From NCBI GenBank assembly GCA_013397075.1, contig VWZS01008806.1:1-64000 (forward strand): a stretch of 64,000 bases of DNA. Reading direction: 5' to 3'. The notes beneath the pieces were generated by a model. It saw nothing but the letters and a program-made list of their open reading frames with translations. It was not told the origin of the DNA and ran no database searches. This stretch comes from Rhabdornis inornatus. Lineage: Eukaryota; Chordata; Aves; Passeriformes; Rhabdornithidae. A program made the position numbers and the translations under genes. Positions 26,601-39,097 of this stretch are shown one piece after another (within the stretch, counting starts at the first letter, position 1; each line of letters starts with the position of its first letter).

Positions 26601-29600
26601 GATGAAGCTCCTCGAGTTTGGTGCCTGAGCATTTCCCCTGACATGTGAAGGAGGTGACTGGCATGGCAGGCACTGTGCCTGACTGACGGGTTTTCCTGGG
26701 GACAGGAAGTGACAAGAGGGGTGTATGTGATGAAAGTTTGGGTAGGAACTGGGCTTCCATATGAGCACCCAGAACATCCTTCTTCCTGGGAAGACAGCTG
26801 AAGGGGTGTTCTGAAAGACTGTCTCTCTTCGGCAGGAGCCTTCTCTGTTTCTGAGAGGGTTTATTTCCTCTGTCTCTCCTTTCCTTATCAGCCAACTTAA
26901 CTTAAGACTATGTCTCCTTAGTCTTCTTACACTGAAAGAAGAGGGGCAATAAGGGAATCAAATGGACAGCTATTAAACCAATCTAAATGAAGGAAGTAAA
27001 GGAGCCTTCTGGAGACAGGCTATCCATCTGTGGAATGTCACAGGCTGGGTTAAATTATGCAGCCTCACCACACCCCTGTATCTGAGATAGCTGTGAGAGA
27101 TAGCTAAGCACATATTTAAACCCAAAACAAAAGCAAACACCTGAAGCTGCTCTAAATTCTGGGCAGAGAAGATGGGCCAAGGGTGGAGTTGCCTATGCAT
27201 TTTAGGAATTTCTGGTACAGACTTCCTATGAAAGAGAACATGCAGGGCACTGAACCCTCACCTCACCTTGAGTACAGGCAGCAGAAGGGGAAGGAACAGG
27301 GAGGCAAGACATGGAAGCAGACCTGTAGGATTCAGATCAGAAAATGTAACAGCCTGTATAGCTGAAATGGCTCAGGGTGACAAAAAAATCAAGCTTCTCA
27401 GTCCATGAAGCCACCTGGGCTTCATGGGTCAAAACAGGGTAAGGACTCAGCAACTTCATCTTATTTTGAAGGAGATCATGGTTGACAGCTACACCACAGC
27501 CACCACTTTGGAAGCCCTCAGCTGCACTGCCACCATGTCACCTCTGCTTAATGCCCAGTACCTAATGGCAGACCACAAGTACTTGTCTCCTGGAATGAAG
27601 GAGACATTTCTGGCTTACATCCTGAAATGTAAGCAGGAAATGGGGCATGGAGGTATGCCAGCCTGGGTTGCCTCAGCACTACTTGCTGGATCCCAGGAAA
27701 GTGCCTCCACAGATGTGTACATGCTTAAGGCCAGGCTGGGATCCTGAACCTGGCCTAGCATCAAGCCAGCATCAGGAGATAGACAGGCAGAGAGCAGCAG
27801 GGCTCCCGGGGTTGAGTGAGAGGCAGCAAAACAGAGACAGAAGGAGGACTGGGGACTGGAGCTGGATTCAGGTATGTACCAAACATTGCCAGACAGAAAA
27901 AAAGCTGAGAATCGTCATGCAGGCAATCCTTGGAGAGGCAGCCCAACACATCTTGAACCTTCACTGTATCTTAGACAAAGCCAAGTATTTTCTCATAAGT
28001 AAATACAACTCACCAAACTTTACGATATTTTGCACGTCCTACCTACAACCACCTGCATAATATTCAAGGCTCTTAGCTATTTGGATCTAAAACACTATTT
28101 GTAAAACTAAGTTTGACTTAGCTATAACACTGATTTTGGTCCCAGCTGTTTATACTAAGGAACTCATTACAGCATAAGCATTTTGAGTATATAATATTGA
28201 ACTATTAAAAGGGATTTTGTTTTGTGGTATTTAGAGTAGTTCTTAAATCAAGACCTAGTCTGTCTCTTGACAGTATTATCACTGCAACTTCCTGATATTC
28301 GGTCGATGGAAAGATGGAAGCATCATTACAGCTTCTTGACAACATGAAGTATGATGCAGTTAATTAAAGAAACATAAAGTTGAAATGCAATGCTAAAGAT
28401 CACCCCTGTGCCTCTGAATGCACACTGGCATTATATCAGTTGGGTAATGATGGGATCATTTTGTTCACCATTTTAAGCTGAGGTTTATACAGTCCATTAT
28501 AGGATGGAAATGTCACCTTACAATTTAGCTGAAGGTGATGTCAGACTGTATGGTCTATAATTTAGGTCATATTTCCAATAATATTTTGATTTGATTACTC
28601 AGAAGTATGAACTTGAATGGTCAGACTTTGAGCCTTCTTAAGCTTAGGGTGTTTAAAAAGCCAGAGATTCCAGAGGAGAGGCTCACAGCCTTGCTGCCCT
28701 TTTGCTGCTCTGCGCACTTCCTCTAGCTGGCAAAACATCTCTCCAGGGGGACATTTGCACAGGTCCTCATGACAGCCTCACCCAGGCAAGAACTGAGGAA
28801 CATAAGACAGGAAGCATGAGAATTGGTGTGTCTCCTGCTCACTTTCATGTTGCTAAAGGAAAACCATCAGGAAAACTGCGGCATTTAAATGAGCAAAGGC
28901 TCTCTGTTAGTTAGCCCTAATAAAACACACATCTACAGAGAGACAGGTGACTATATACAGAACATCGGTGGTTAAATACAGAATGTTCCAAGAAACAAAA
29001 AAAATACGTTCACTTTTCTTCAGTACAGCAAATTTGAAGTTCTCTTTGAATAATAAGATAACAAAACTCTTTTGATTTCATGTTTACCAGATTGTGTATA
29101 ATAATACCAGGAAAGATCAAAACCTGGGCAAGCCAGGCCATGACTGGCTGCCGGATGCTGCGTCAGAATAAGAATCACTGAAAATGGGAATGTCTCCAAA
29201 AAGGGAATGGGCTGCATCATTCATTCCTGACAGAGTTATGCAGCTGTTACTTAAGCCAGTCCTTGTCATGCCACAGTTCCCTGATAGGATCAGGAACTAC
29301 ATGGACATTTGTCAAAACAGGACGACATCTAAAGATAGCATTGAACTTAAGGGAAAGGAATTTTAAAGAAAACAAATCACCATGGTTACCATGTAGGGTG
29401 AGAAAAGTTCCCTGTGAGTAGAAACATAACTTAGGTGACCTTTGCTGAGACAGACTCCTGAGACAGCACTAAGTTGTGCAGAGCCAGCAAGAGGAAAACA
29501 AGGGAGTCTGAGCAGCAAGTGAAGATACTCTAATGTTCAAAGTGATACAGTACAGCTGCTGCAGGTCATACCCCCCTGTAGAGCCCAAGGGTTTGGCCCA

Positions 29601-32600
29601 GGGGGCTCAGTGATTTGTATCTGAAGCAGCTGGAGCCTACATGCTGCTGCAGCACTGGCAGCAAAGGTGAACATGCCAAAAACTCCACAGCATAGCCAAG
29701 CACCACTACCAACCCATCCAAACACCCTGGTTAAGCCACAGGCCAGAGCTGTGATCCAGCAACATGCTGAAACCAGCACTAGGGTGCTAGTGCCAAGCCA
29801 AATGCCACATGTTGCAAAGCTTTGATAAATCAGGTGTGGCTACTCATGCTTGTTTAAAATCATTGGTGGGTTAACCTTGTACAAGCGTGCTGGGTGCTGG
29901 ATGAGGCACTGATTGCTTGTGCTGCTCTGCTTCTGTGCTGCATCACATCCTCCCAGGAGCCATGAAAAGACAGCATAAAGACAGTGGCTAATCTGATAGC
30001 AGTCACATGCCTGCTCTTGCCCAGCACCTGTGGAATTACAGCATGGGTTTATAAAAGACCTTAGGGCTTCCTGTGGCTTGATCTGAGAAGCTGGCAAAGG
30101 CCAGAGAGAGCTTTCTTACCTGTGCACTTGGACAGTGACAAAGAAACCGGGGTAAATTGCAACCCCTCTACACCCCTCGAAGCAGCAGCTGGGTTAACCA
30201 TCTCAACTCTTATCAAAATCCCATGCATTGGCCAGTCTCTATGGAAGAGTGCCGAGTCTTTTGCCACAGCTGCACAGCAGCTTCTCACTCAGCCCCTGAC
30301 TGGCAGAACACATTATGGCAGGAGCATATCATGCCTTTCACAGTCGCTCTCCTTCCTCCTGCTGCCCCAGCACCACAGAGCTGCTCTGGTTTGTGCCTTC
30401 TGTGGTGTTTTGGTGACCCCAGGTCTAACCTGGAGGAAAGCTCCTGATCCACTGTTCAGCCTGAGAAGAGATATAACATCTCGCTACAGCCCTTTGAGCA
30501 TCTCAGCTACCACTAGGCAAACAGCCAACACAAAGGTTTCTGGCACAGGTGCAGGCTGGCTGTGCTCTTGGAGTAGAAAAAACATAAAACCCCAATTTGT
30601 CTACCCAGGCAATCCAAAAGAAGTTCTTGGTCTACTCTTCCCTGTCTCTTGCATGCCTCTATTTCAAACCTTACAAGCACTCAGACACCCAGGTATTCAC
30701 CTTCTTCCACCATGTGAAATGCTGAGACTCAAACCAGGATATTGATGTGGTAATATATGTTCGTGAAATTCTTCTGAGCAACAAGGCCGAGAAAGTCCTG
30801 CTTTGGTGACTTCAAAGAGAAAGTTTGCATGAATCCTCTAGCTCTTAAATTTTTTATTAGATATTTTTGGGTGGAGTGGCCTTCTCTCCCTTAGGCACTT
30901 GGTGGCAAGCTATAGTAATATAGAATGGAGTTTCTGACAGTGTTTGCAATACTCAGGAAGGGACGAATTTCCATGAAATCATCACTTCCCTGCTGAGCTC
31001 AAAATAGTGTGACATAAGCAAACCATGATGAACTGACACAAGTTTGTTCTGATGATGTAATCCCAACAGTGTTAGGTAACACTGAAGCTTGGCAATGCCA
31101 TGAACACAGAGATTTTGCAATCCTCCCTTTTCTATATTACTCATGTGCTTTAAGGTAAATGCAGCTGAACTGGTCCTTTAATTTTAATAAAGTCTCATCT
31201 TGGCCCTCTTAGTATTACGCAACAGTATGTTGTCAAAGCTTTAGTTTTACTATACTCAGACAACAGATGCAAGAACAGGATGAATATATAGCAGAGTGAT
31301 AAAATTACTATATGGCCTAGCAAAGTTTACAATTGTCCTTCACACTCCAGCCAGTAGTGTACTTTCCTGTGATGTGAAGGAAGATAGTAGAGATGCTTTA
31401 GACCTCTAAAAAGTACCTCTGTTAACACTAGTCAGGGCTGTGACTTCTCTGGTGTCCGACATCCTTTCTCCCAAACACAAAATCAGCATTTCAGCTATGT
31501 AGTCATTAACTTTAATTTTTCAAATCAACAGTTCAAAGAATCTGACTGAAATTCCCTTCAGCTTTCATTTCCCATTCTTCTGACATCATCCTTTCAGTAT
31601 CTCTCCAGCCATCAGAGTCCAGCCAGAGAAGAAGACTGAACACATGCAGAAGCAGACAATTAATTTTCCCAGAATCTCTTTATCTGTTCCACATAAATTA
31701 GACAGTAAAATGCAATGGGAAAGGACATTTTAAATTCATTTACTTTTCATTTACACTTTCAAGACCTGAGTTAAAACTGCAAATGGTTATACTGTGCAGC
31801 AGAACCAAATGCATGATTGAGGTTACAAACAGATTTTATTGTTTACATTGGCCACTGTGTAACCTAAAGCAGCTGACTGTTTATTTCCCCGAACCAGTTA
31901 CATCAATTCATAAAGCACTGGGTATTTGGCTTTCCTTTTTTTTTTAAGAACTGTGTTGCAATACAGTTTTTAGCATGGAAATTTATCAAAAGTATTTACA
32001 GTTGATTTAGAGTTCAAAGGGGCAAGATAGGAATTCAGATTAACTGGAAATCTAAACAAATGTAAAGGAAAATGAGGATCAGATTCTAAAAACCTTCTAC
32101 TCTACACTGCAAGCCTAACAAATGCTCTTGATTTGTGTTGGTTGTTAAAGAAGTGTAAATTCCATGATAAATTGATGTAGCTCCTGGGATGAATAAAATC
32201 AATAATGTAATAACACTAAGTTAATACCAAGCTGACATTGATTGAGAATGAGTACATAGAATTTGAGGTCTCCTTCCATGCACAAGGAGATATTAGTAAA
32301 TCAGAACCAGATTGCCAATTAAACCTTGTTATTTTAGGGCAGACAAAAAAAATAATGTGTGATGAATAGAGCAGACTGAGGGTGAAGCTAGTCAGTTCAA
32401 AACTGAGTGTTCAGAAGTCTATGATTCCAGAATGGGAGCATGTGAAGGAGTTAATAATGCCCTCAGAAGGCTTGCAGAAGCTGATGGTTTGTGTTGCATT
32501 TTTCCATAGTTGTTTCTATATGGGCAAAGGCAGGGGAGGCAAAAGATCTTTACTCCAAGGAATGGGGCCCCAGTTCACAAATTAGTTTTTGCAATATGTC

Positions 32601-35600
32601 TCCAATTTAGACATGTATTATTGTGTTCCCTTAGCATATGGTGAAACTGGTCAGTGAATAGGCCTTCTCCAGCTCCTAAGAGACTTGTTCCCTTTGCACG
32701 TCCAGTGTCCCTGCTACTTAAATTCTAGCCCTGTCAGGGGTGGAGAGTCAACACCAGGTGAGCATTAGGCCTTTCCAGATACAATGCAGAGAGCAACTGA
32801 GGGCTTATGATAGGAATATTTGATCGCTAATATACTAATTTACACTTCAAATCACAAGTAAGGCTTAGAGAATGATGGGTCATGAGAAAACAAACAGAAA
32901 ACCCAAAATAAAATGACTGCGTGCAACAGAATGAGAAAATGAAGCCTTATTTCTTACGTCTTTTTCTCTGTCCCTCTATCTCTTTTCCTCTCTGACATCT
33001 GGTAAGACTTCTCTCTCAGGAGAAGTGACATTTTAATTATTAATTCTCCCAATTTCATGGAAAATTTAATGCAACTTTGATACCACTGAGGCCTCTATAC
33101 TTATCTGGAATTGGGTATTAGGGTAGAAGTCATCCAGAAGGATGAAGAGACATATCCACATATACAGGACACAAAATGTCATCTAGGTTTAAAAAAAATA
33201 TTCCTTTTATTATGATAAATGGAGTGCATTTGTTTTGAAGATGGGAAGGAGGAATGACTGCAGAAGCTCAGGGTGCTGCTGGGTCTCAGCAATTACCTTG
33301 GAGTAGATGTGGAGAGACTTCAGGAGCAGTATGACAGTGGGAGTGACTTGCCTGCAGATATGCAGATGGATATCACAGAGCCAGACCTCAGGTTTTTCAT
33401 TTCCACCCTCCACCCTGAAAAAATGAAAACAGAAGTGTCTTTTCCTCTTGTTGTGAGACTTATGCATCAGTGAGGTAAACCCTCTGACAAAAAATTTAGA
33501 CATCTGTCCAGACAGAACACAATCTCACCTTCTAAAGAAAATCTCTTCTGGGCAAAGACTGTGCTCCTGCTGCAATGTGCAGTTCCTTTGTTCCTGGGGT
33601 TTGCAGCAGCCTTGGATTCTCCATAATGGCTGTGCTGGGATTGGTGCTGAATGCACCCTGGTGGTAAATAATTACTTGACCAGTTAGCAGACTCCTCAGA
33701 CTGTCTCCTGTGCGTTTACAGTCTCTCCAGACGTATTGGACCAGAGGATTTCACGGGATCACCACCTGAGCTTGGTCCACCTGAAGCAAGTTTGGTCACC
33801 AGCTTCAGCAGAAACAGGAGATGAACCCTACATGCTCCCCAGGGTTTCTCTCAGATACCAGTGTCTTCTAAACATCTGTATATAACTAAAGAGGCTGATA
33901 AGTAATGAGGGAGGGAAGATGTCAGACACGAATGCCCTTGAAACAAGCTATTCTAACAGTATTATGTTGGGATCAAGATAAGCACATCATCCTCAACTCT
34001 GTGAATTAACTGAGGCTATTTAGCAGCTCCATAACTCATTCAGCTTTTTTTTTCTCCAAGTAAAGCACCAAACTCATTCATTATTGTTGGCTTCAGGGCT
34101 CTTGGGAACCACCTTCAAAGCTCTCCATCTTCAGCATGTACAGCTAATCAGGACAAATAATTTCAAGCAGTTTAAGAAACAGCTTGACCCCCAATGCAAT
34201 ATAACTAAAGGTTAAAGGGACATCTTGGTGTGTATCTTTAGAGAATATAAATTGAGCTGTTTATCCCTTGTCTCTGGAACCTGTGCAAGGTTCAAATTCA
34301 GTTTATAAGCTTATCACCAAAATTCATTTTATAGAGTACCTTAAACTCCCACTCAGTCCGATCAAAGCTTTTCCGACATAAAGTGAAGGAGCTACAATGG
34401 GTTCCCTTGTTCAGTCAGCCAAGTCAATGTTCTTAATCAGTATAAAAACATCAGGAGTCAAATGGTGGTTTTTATTAAAATGCGTTTGATCAGCTTCCAA
34501 GGAGGTGACAGAGGTCTATGGAAAGAAGCATTCCTGCCTGCTCCTAGAAAATGCATGTGAGCCCTGTAAAAGCACTGGGCTCTGAGAAGACCCTGTGGCT
34601 TGCTCATGACCGACCTCATTATCCTGGAAGCAGGGCACACCCTCTCACCTCTCACTCTAATCCTCCTCCAGCCTGACCTCTTTTGAGTTGCCTACTCCTG
34701 AAAACTCATTTATCTCAGCTCCTTCCACCGGATAATAATCAAGCCCCTGGGCTTTGCCAGGGATCAAAGAATGATTGCTCCAGTTGCCTCAAAATCTATT
34801 GCTTCTTTAGATGCTGTAACTGCTTATTCAGACAAAGCAACATTATGCTGAAAGTTCACAGCAGCTGTGGATTAGAGACAGGGCAATGTTTAGGAAGTGA
34901 TGTGTGGGGCACAGCATCCATCTGACTTTCTGGGCACTCACTCAGCTATTCAGGAGAGAGTGGATGTACCCCCAAGAGCACCACACAGACTCTTGGCTGG
35001 CCCCAAGAGCTGCTTGTTGGTCATAGCACTCCTACAAGTCTTTTCCAAACACAGGCCCATAAATGACAGTCATCGTGCCACATACGCCCAGACATCCCCC
35101 ACATATCAGAACATCTGTCTAGAAGCCAAGGTCCTCTTTTGAACTCAGTGAACATAAAGTTGATTCTTCCAGCAGTAGGGAAGGAGCTCACTGAAGCCTT
35201 CACCTCTACAAAGCACAGACAGGGAGAAATGCCACGTCCTGGGCTGTCTGGTCCAGAGCACTGATCACCATGAGAACACTTGGAAATTAGTTATATTGCC
35301 CAAGGCTTCACTGTGACTTGGGGTTGTCAAACAGCTGGATGTCCCCATATTACAAAATGGAAGAATCAGCACAATACTGCCTTGCTATCAGGACCTTGAT
35401 GGGCTCACAACTTTGCTAAGGTTTCTCTGCTACAAACAATCTTATCTCAAAAATCTCCATGTACTGATTGCCAGAAACCATTTACTACCAAGAATAGCTC
35501 AGACATGGATCTCTGAATGGCTGACATAGAGATGATCAAGACACACTCATGACAGCAAGGCTGTTGTGAAATAGAATAATTCTCTGGAAAAGCTCTAGAC

Positions 35601-36299
35601 TTCAAATATTTAGAGCCAGAAAATTAAAGCTAACTAAATTCTGATCAATGCAATTAAGCAACAGCAACAAGGCAGCAGGGCCATTTTAGATCCATGTGCT
35701 GGGAAAAAGAAAATGACCTAACTATTAGAGATGGTCTCCTGCATTCATGATGTCCTCTCCTCCCTCCAAAAGCCTGTCAACAGAAGCTGGCAATAAAACA
35801 AATATAACTGAGATGTTTGAGGAGACAGCTCATCAACAAGACCTATTCACACATGCAAGTCATCAACAAACATTTCAGCTGGGAAAACTAACCAAATTTG
35901 GCAGGTGAAGCCTTTTTTGCCCTTGGGACTATGCTTGAAACTAATAATTTGCAGTCATAAGTCCAGTTGGACACATCACTGCCTCAAGAAGTTTAATCAG
36001 TGAAGACATAATCTCTGTTTAGAATTATGTGGACAGATTTTTCTCTCCCCAAGGAGCCATTGGGAGGCAGGAACGATGTGTCCACACACTGATTGGTGCA
36101 GGGATCTGATTAATAGGAAGGAACCTCCAACCAGAAGGTAGGAGTGGAGAGTGAAAAGGCATGTAACAGAAAATTTTCATTTTCATTTATTTACCTTTTG
36201 AAAACTTATGCATATGCAGAGATTTGCTAATTTTAAAGAACTTCAAATAAAGGACAGGAAAAGCAGCTGATTCATCTTATGGTCTCTTATGAACATTCC
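23676..36299. other. Noncoding intergenic DNA between LTR and CR1
   Basis: I see no supportable exon, RNA gene or mobile element with defined ends. The first kilobase (about 23676-24720) adjoins the U3 side of the LTR and could hold decayed internal retroviral sequence, but no recognisable protein motif survives in any frame. The 207-codon frame at 30122-30745 and the 107-codon frame at 27424-27747 have no recognisable domain. The rest is AT-rich unique-looking sequence. Confidence 0.55.
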
Positions 36300-36632
36300 C
36301 TGTGATGACCAGTGACAGGACCCAAGGGAATGGCCTGTAGGAGTTGTGTCAGGGGAGGTTTAGGTTGCATATCAGGGAAAGGTTCTTCACCCTGAGGGTG
36401 GCTGGGCACTGGAATAGGCTCCCTGGGTAAGTGATCATAGCACCAGGTATGATGCAGTTCAGGAAGCATTTCGACAACACTCTCAGGCACATGGTGTGAT
36501 TTTGGGGTGATCCTGTGCAGGGCCAGGAATTGGATTTCAATCATCCTTGTAGGTCTCTCCCTAATCAGGAGATTCCATTCAGTGGTCCTTGTGGGTCCCT
36601 TTCCCATTCAGGACAGTCAATGATTCTATCAT
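36300..36632 (+). mobile_element. CR1 LINE, 5'-truncated 3' end
   Basis: This is a 5'-truncated copy of the avian chicken-repeat-1 non-LTR retrotransposon. It follows the known CR1 3' end in order: GACAGGACCCAAGGGAATGG, CAGGGGAGGTTTAGGTTG, AAAGGTTCTTCACCCTGAG, GGGCACTGGAATAGGCTCCC, CTCTCAGGCACATGGTGTGA and a terminal ATGATTCTAT-type tail. The copy is moderately diverged, so it is not young. No open reading frame remains; the 106-codon minus-strand frame over it is an antisense artefact. Unusually, the last segment is present twice in tandem with a 42-bp period (about 36540-36632). CR1 elements insert without clear target duplications, and none is seen. Confidence 0.95.
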
Positions 36633-39074
36633 AACCAATTGAGGCAAGTAGAAAAACTTGCACAAACCCTGAACAACTGAACTCTATTCCATTCACAAAA
36701 TAAAAGCATGAAGTAGAGAGCAGCTGAAGTTGTCCACGATTCCACACTTTCGAAAATAAAAGCAATTCCAAGAGTTCCTAAACACAGACTTGTGATAAAA
36801 ATTTTACACCCATTTGTTAAAAATTTTATCTGATGCCCTAGCAACATCCTGTGAGTAATTCCCATCTTCAGGAACTGTCTCCATCTTCAGGATTTTATAT
36901 TTTTGTCCTGATTTAACTATTTTTTTCATAAATGGAGCACAGTCATAGTTTTTTGTTGTTTTGTTTTGTTTGTTTTTTTTTCCCAAAGCAGACTGAGCTG
37001 GATTTGAGATGAACATGGGAGCACACAAATCCTAAGAAACTCTCCCCAGGCTTCTGGCTACCTGTTGATAGTTCATCCTCTCTCCAATAGTGTTACACAA
37101 TGTCTGTAATAGTACACTAAGGTAGTGTAAACATACTATGTTTCAATGCTGCAGTCAGTGCTTTCTCTTATACAAGGTACTCAATCTAAGGGAGAAGGTA
37201 AGCAAATTACTAGTTAAAGAAATAGAAATGAAACATTGTTTTCTCTCGTTTTTGCCTTGTTAGATGCCCCCCCAAGCTTACCATTCTCCTTGGGCATCCT
37301 CCTTTCTTATCACAACAAAGTGACAGGTAATTCAGATTTTCCCTCTGCAACCTTGACCACCTTACCCATACCAGCAATCTCACAGCCCTGACCAGATGTG
37401 ACCACCCACCTTGGTACTCACGGAGCCCAAAGCCATCTTGGTGCTGCTGCCCAGCTTCCTCCTGTTTACTAACAGAGGTATGTTTGTGCTCAATTATAAC
37501 TGCCATGCTACTGAATCACTGAAAGATACAGGACAGCAGTTGAGTGTGGAGATTTCTAGAAATAAGATGTTTTAGTTGTGCTGCTGAACTGTCTCTCTTT
37601 CTGAAATGCTTGTGGATTTGATTTGAAGAACCCATTTTTTATTGTATTCACCAAGCTAGAGGCATGCTGATTCCTCATTCAAATTCCTAAAAGTTTAAAA
37701 CAAATTACATGTTCTTCCAGTTCTTTGTAATACAACTAGTTACCTATCTGTGCATGTAAAATATTGTTCACCTGCATTTTTTACTCGTAGTGATGGAAGA
37801 TGGTTATTCAGAGTAGTTGCTGCATTCTCATTGAGAAAGGCAGCTGACAACCTGCTTCAGTTCACATCAAGCATGCCAATAAGACTTACAGATGATCATT
37901 GTTGACACACTGTTAACTCTTAGTCACGATACTTACTGTGCTCTGTGTGAGATAATGACAGGTTTGAACCTACACCTTGATAATAATACAGGGTTTGTCA
38001 TGTATTTCAAAAGGAACAGGATGAGGAGGGTATCATTCTTTGTTCATTATTGTTTCAGCTAAGTGAGAGGAATCATGTAGGGCATTGACTGAAACAGTTC
38101 AGTGTAAGGCCTTCACCCTTCCCAACTCATCCTGGTGATTAGTTGTTGACATGATTGACTAGTGACCTAGATATTGTAGGATGACAAGAAATGTCCATGC
38201 TGCATGGAAAAATCTTTGTTTTACTACAGCATTTCTTGCATCTCCTCTGGCAGCCAGTGTTCATTGTTGTCTGAAGCAGAATACCAGACTTAATCAGCTT
38301 AGCCTTGCACAGTAACCTCCATGTTCCCATAAACATGTTAAGTGCATTTCAGCTTCTCCCTACCAGACTGGATGCAGTGTCTGTATGAATACTCACCAGA
38401 CTGCTCCCTCCTTGCAGCCTCTACAGAACTAATTCCATGCTTCCCATACTTGCAGCACAGTGCTAAAGTCCTTTTCCACAATCCCAGGTTTCCAGCAGAG
38501 TTGACTGGGCAGTCTTCAACCGGCAAAGTGAGCGGTCTGGAAAAACAGAGTGGTGGAAATATGAAAGGAAGTCAAGGAGGTGTATGGACTGTTTTATCCA
38601 CCATGGAAACAGCTGCAGGATGGCTGTTTATCCATGCTCTGTCATCTGTGAGGCTCAGTGTGGCGTCCCTCCCATCCTGCATGAAGAATGAATTCTCTAA
38701 GGCACCAGAGCCAAAGAAACTTTGTGTACCTGTATTTAACATGAGCAAAGAGTGACAGTGTCACTTTTGATTGCAGGCTGAAACACAGTTGTTTTCACTA
38801 AAGCCCAAATAATTATGTAAGGAGTGAGAGTCACAAGACCTCTGATGAAAAAAGGAAATGAAGGCATAGTCTGAGAATATAAGGCTCAAATCCTAAGAAC
38901 AGGATGGGGTTGTGTTTATGCAGGTAGGTAGGTAGTGAGAAATGTGATTCAGATGTTTTTATGAGGCAGATCCATATAACTACAAACTGGGTAAGGCTGC
39001 CAGATTTCTGTGCGGTTCCATTGTGCTTTAGGGAATTGTCACACCCCTGATGCTGTACTGGAGAGGAAGAAGGT

Positions 39075-39097
39075 GACTTCCCCCCCTAGGGGAAGTC
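39075..39097. repeat. Perfect inverted repeat (9-bp arms)
   Basis: GACTTCCCC at 39075-39083 pairs exactly with GGGGAAGTC at 39089-39097 around a 5-nt loop. No associated element was found. Confidence 0.7.

Noticed and set aside
30122..30745. 207-codon + strand open frame
   Set aside because: No domain is recognised and composition is unremarkable. It is one of several overlapping frames.
36287..36607. 106-codon minus-strand open frame
   Set aside because: Antisense of the CR1 3' end, which is noncoding.
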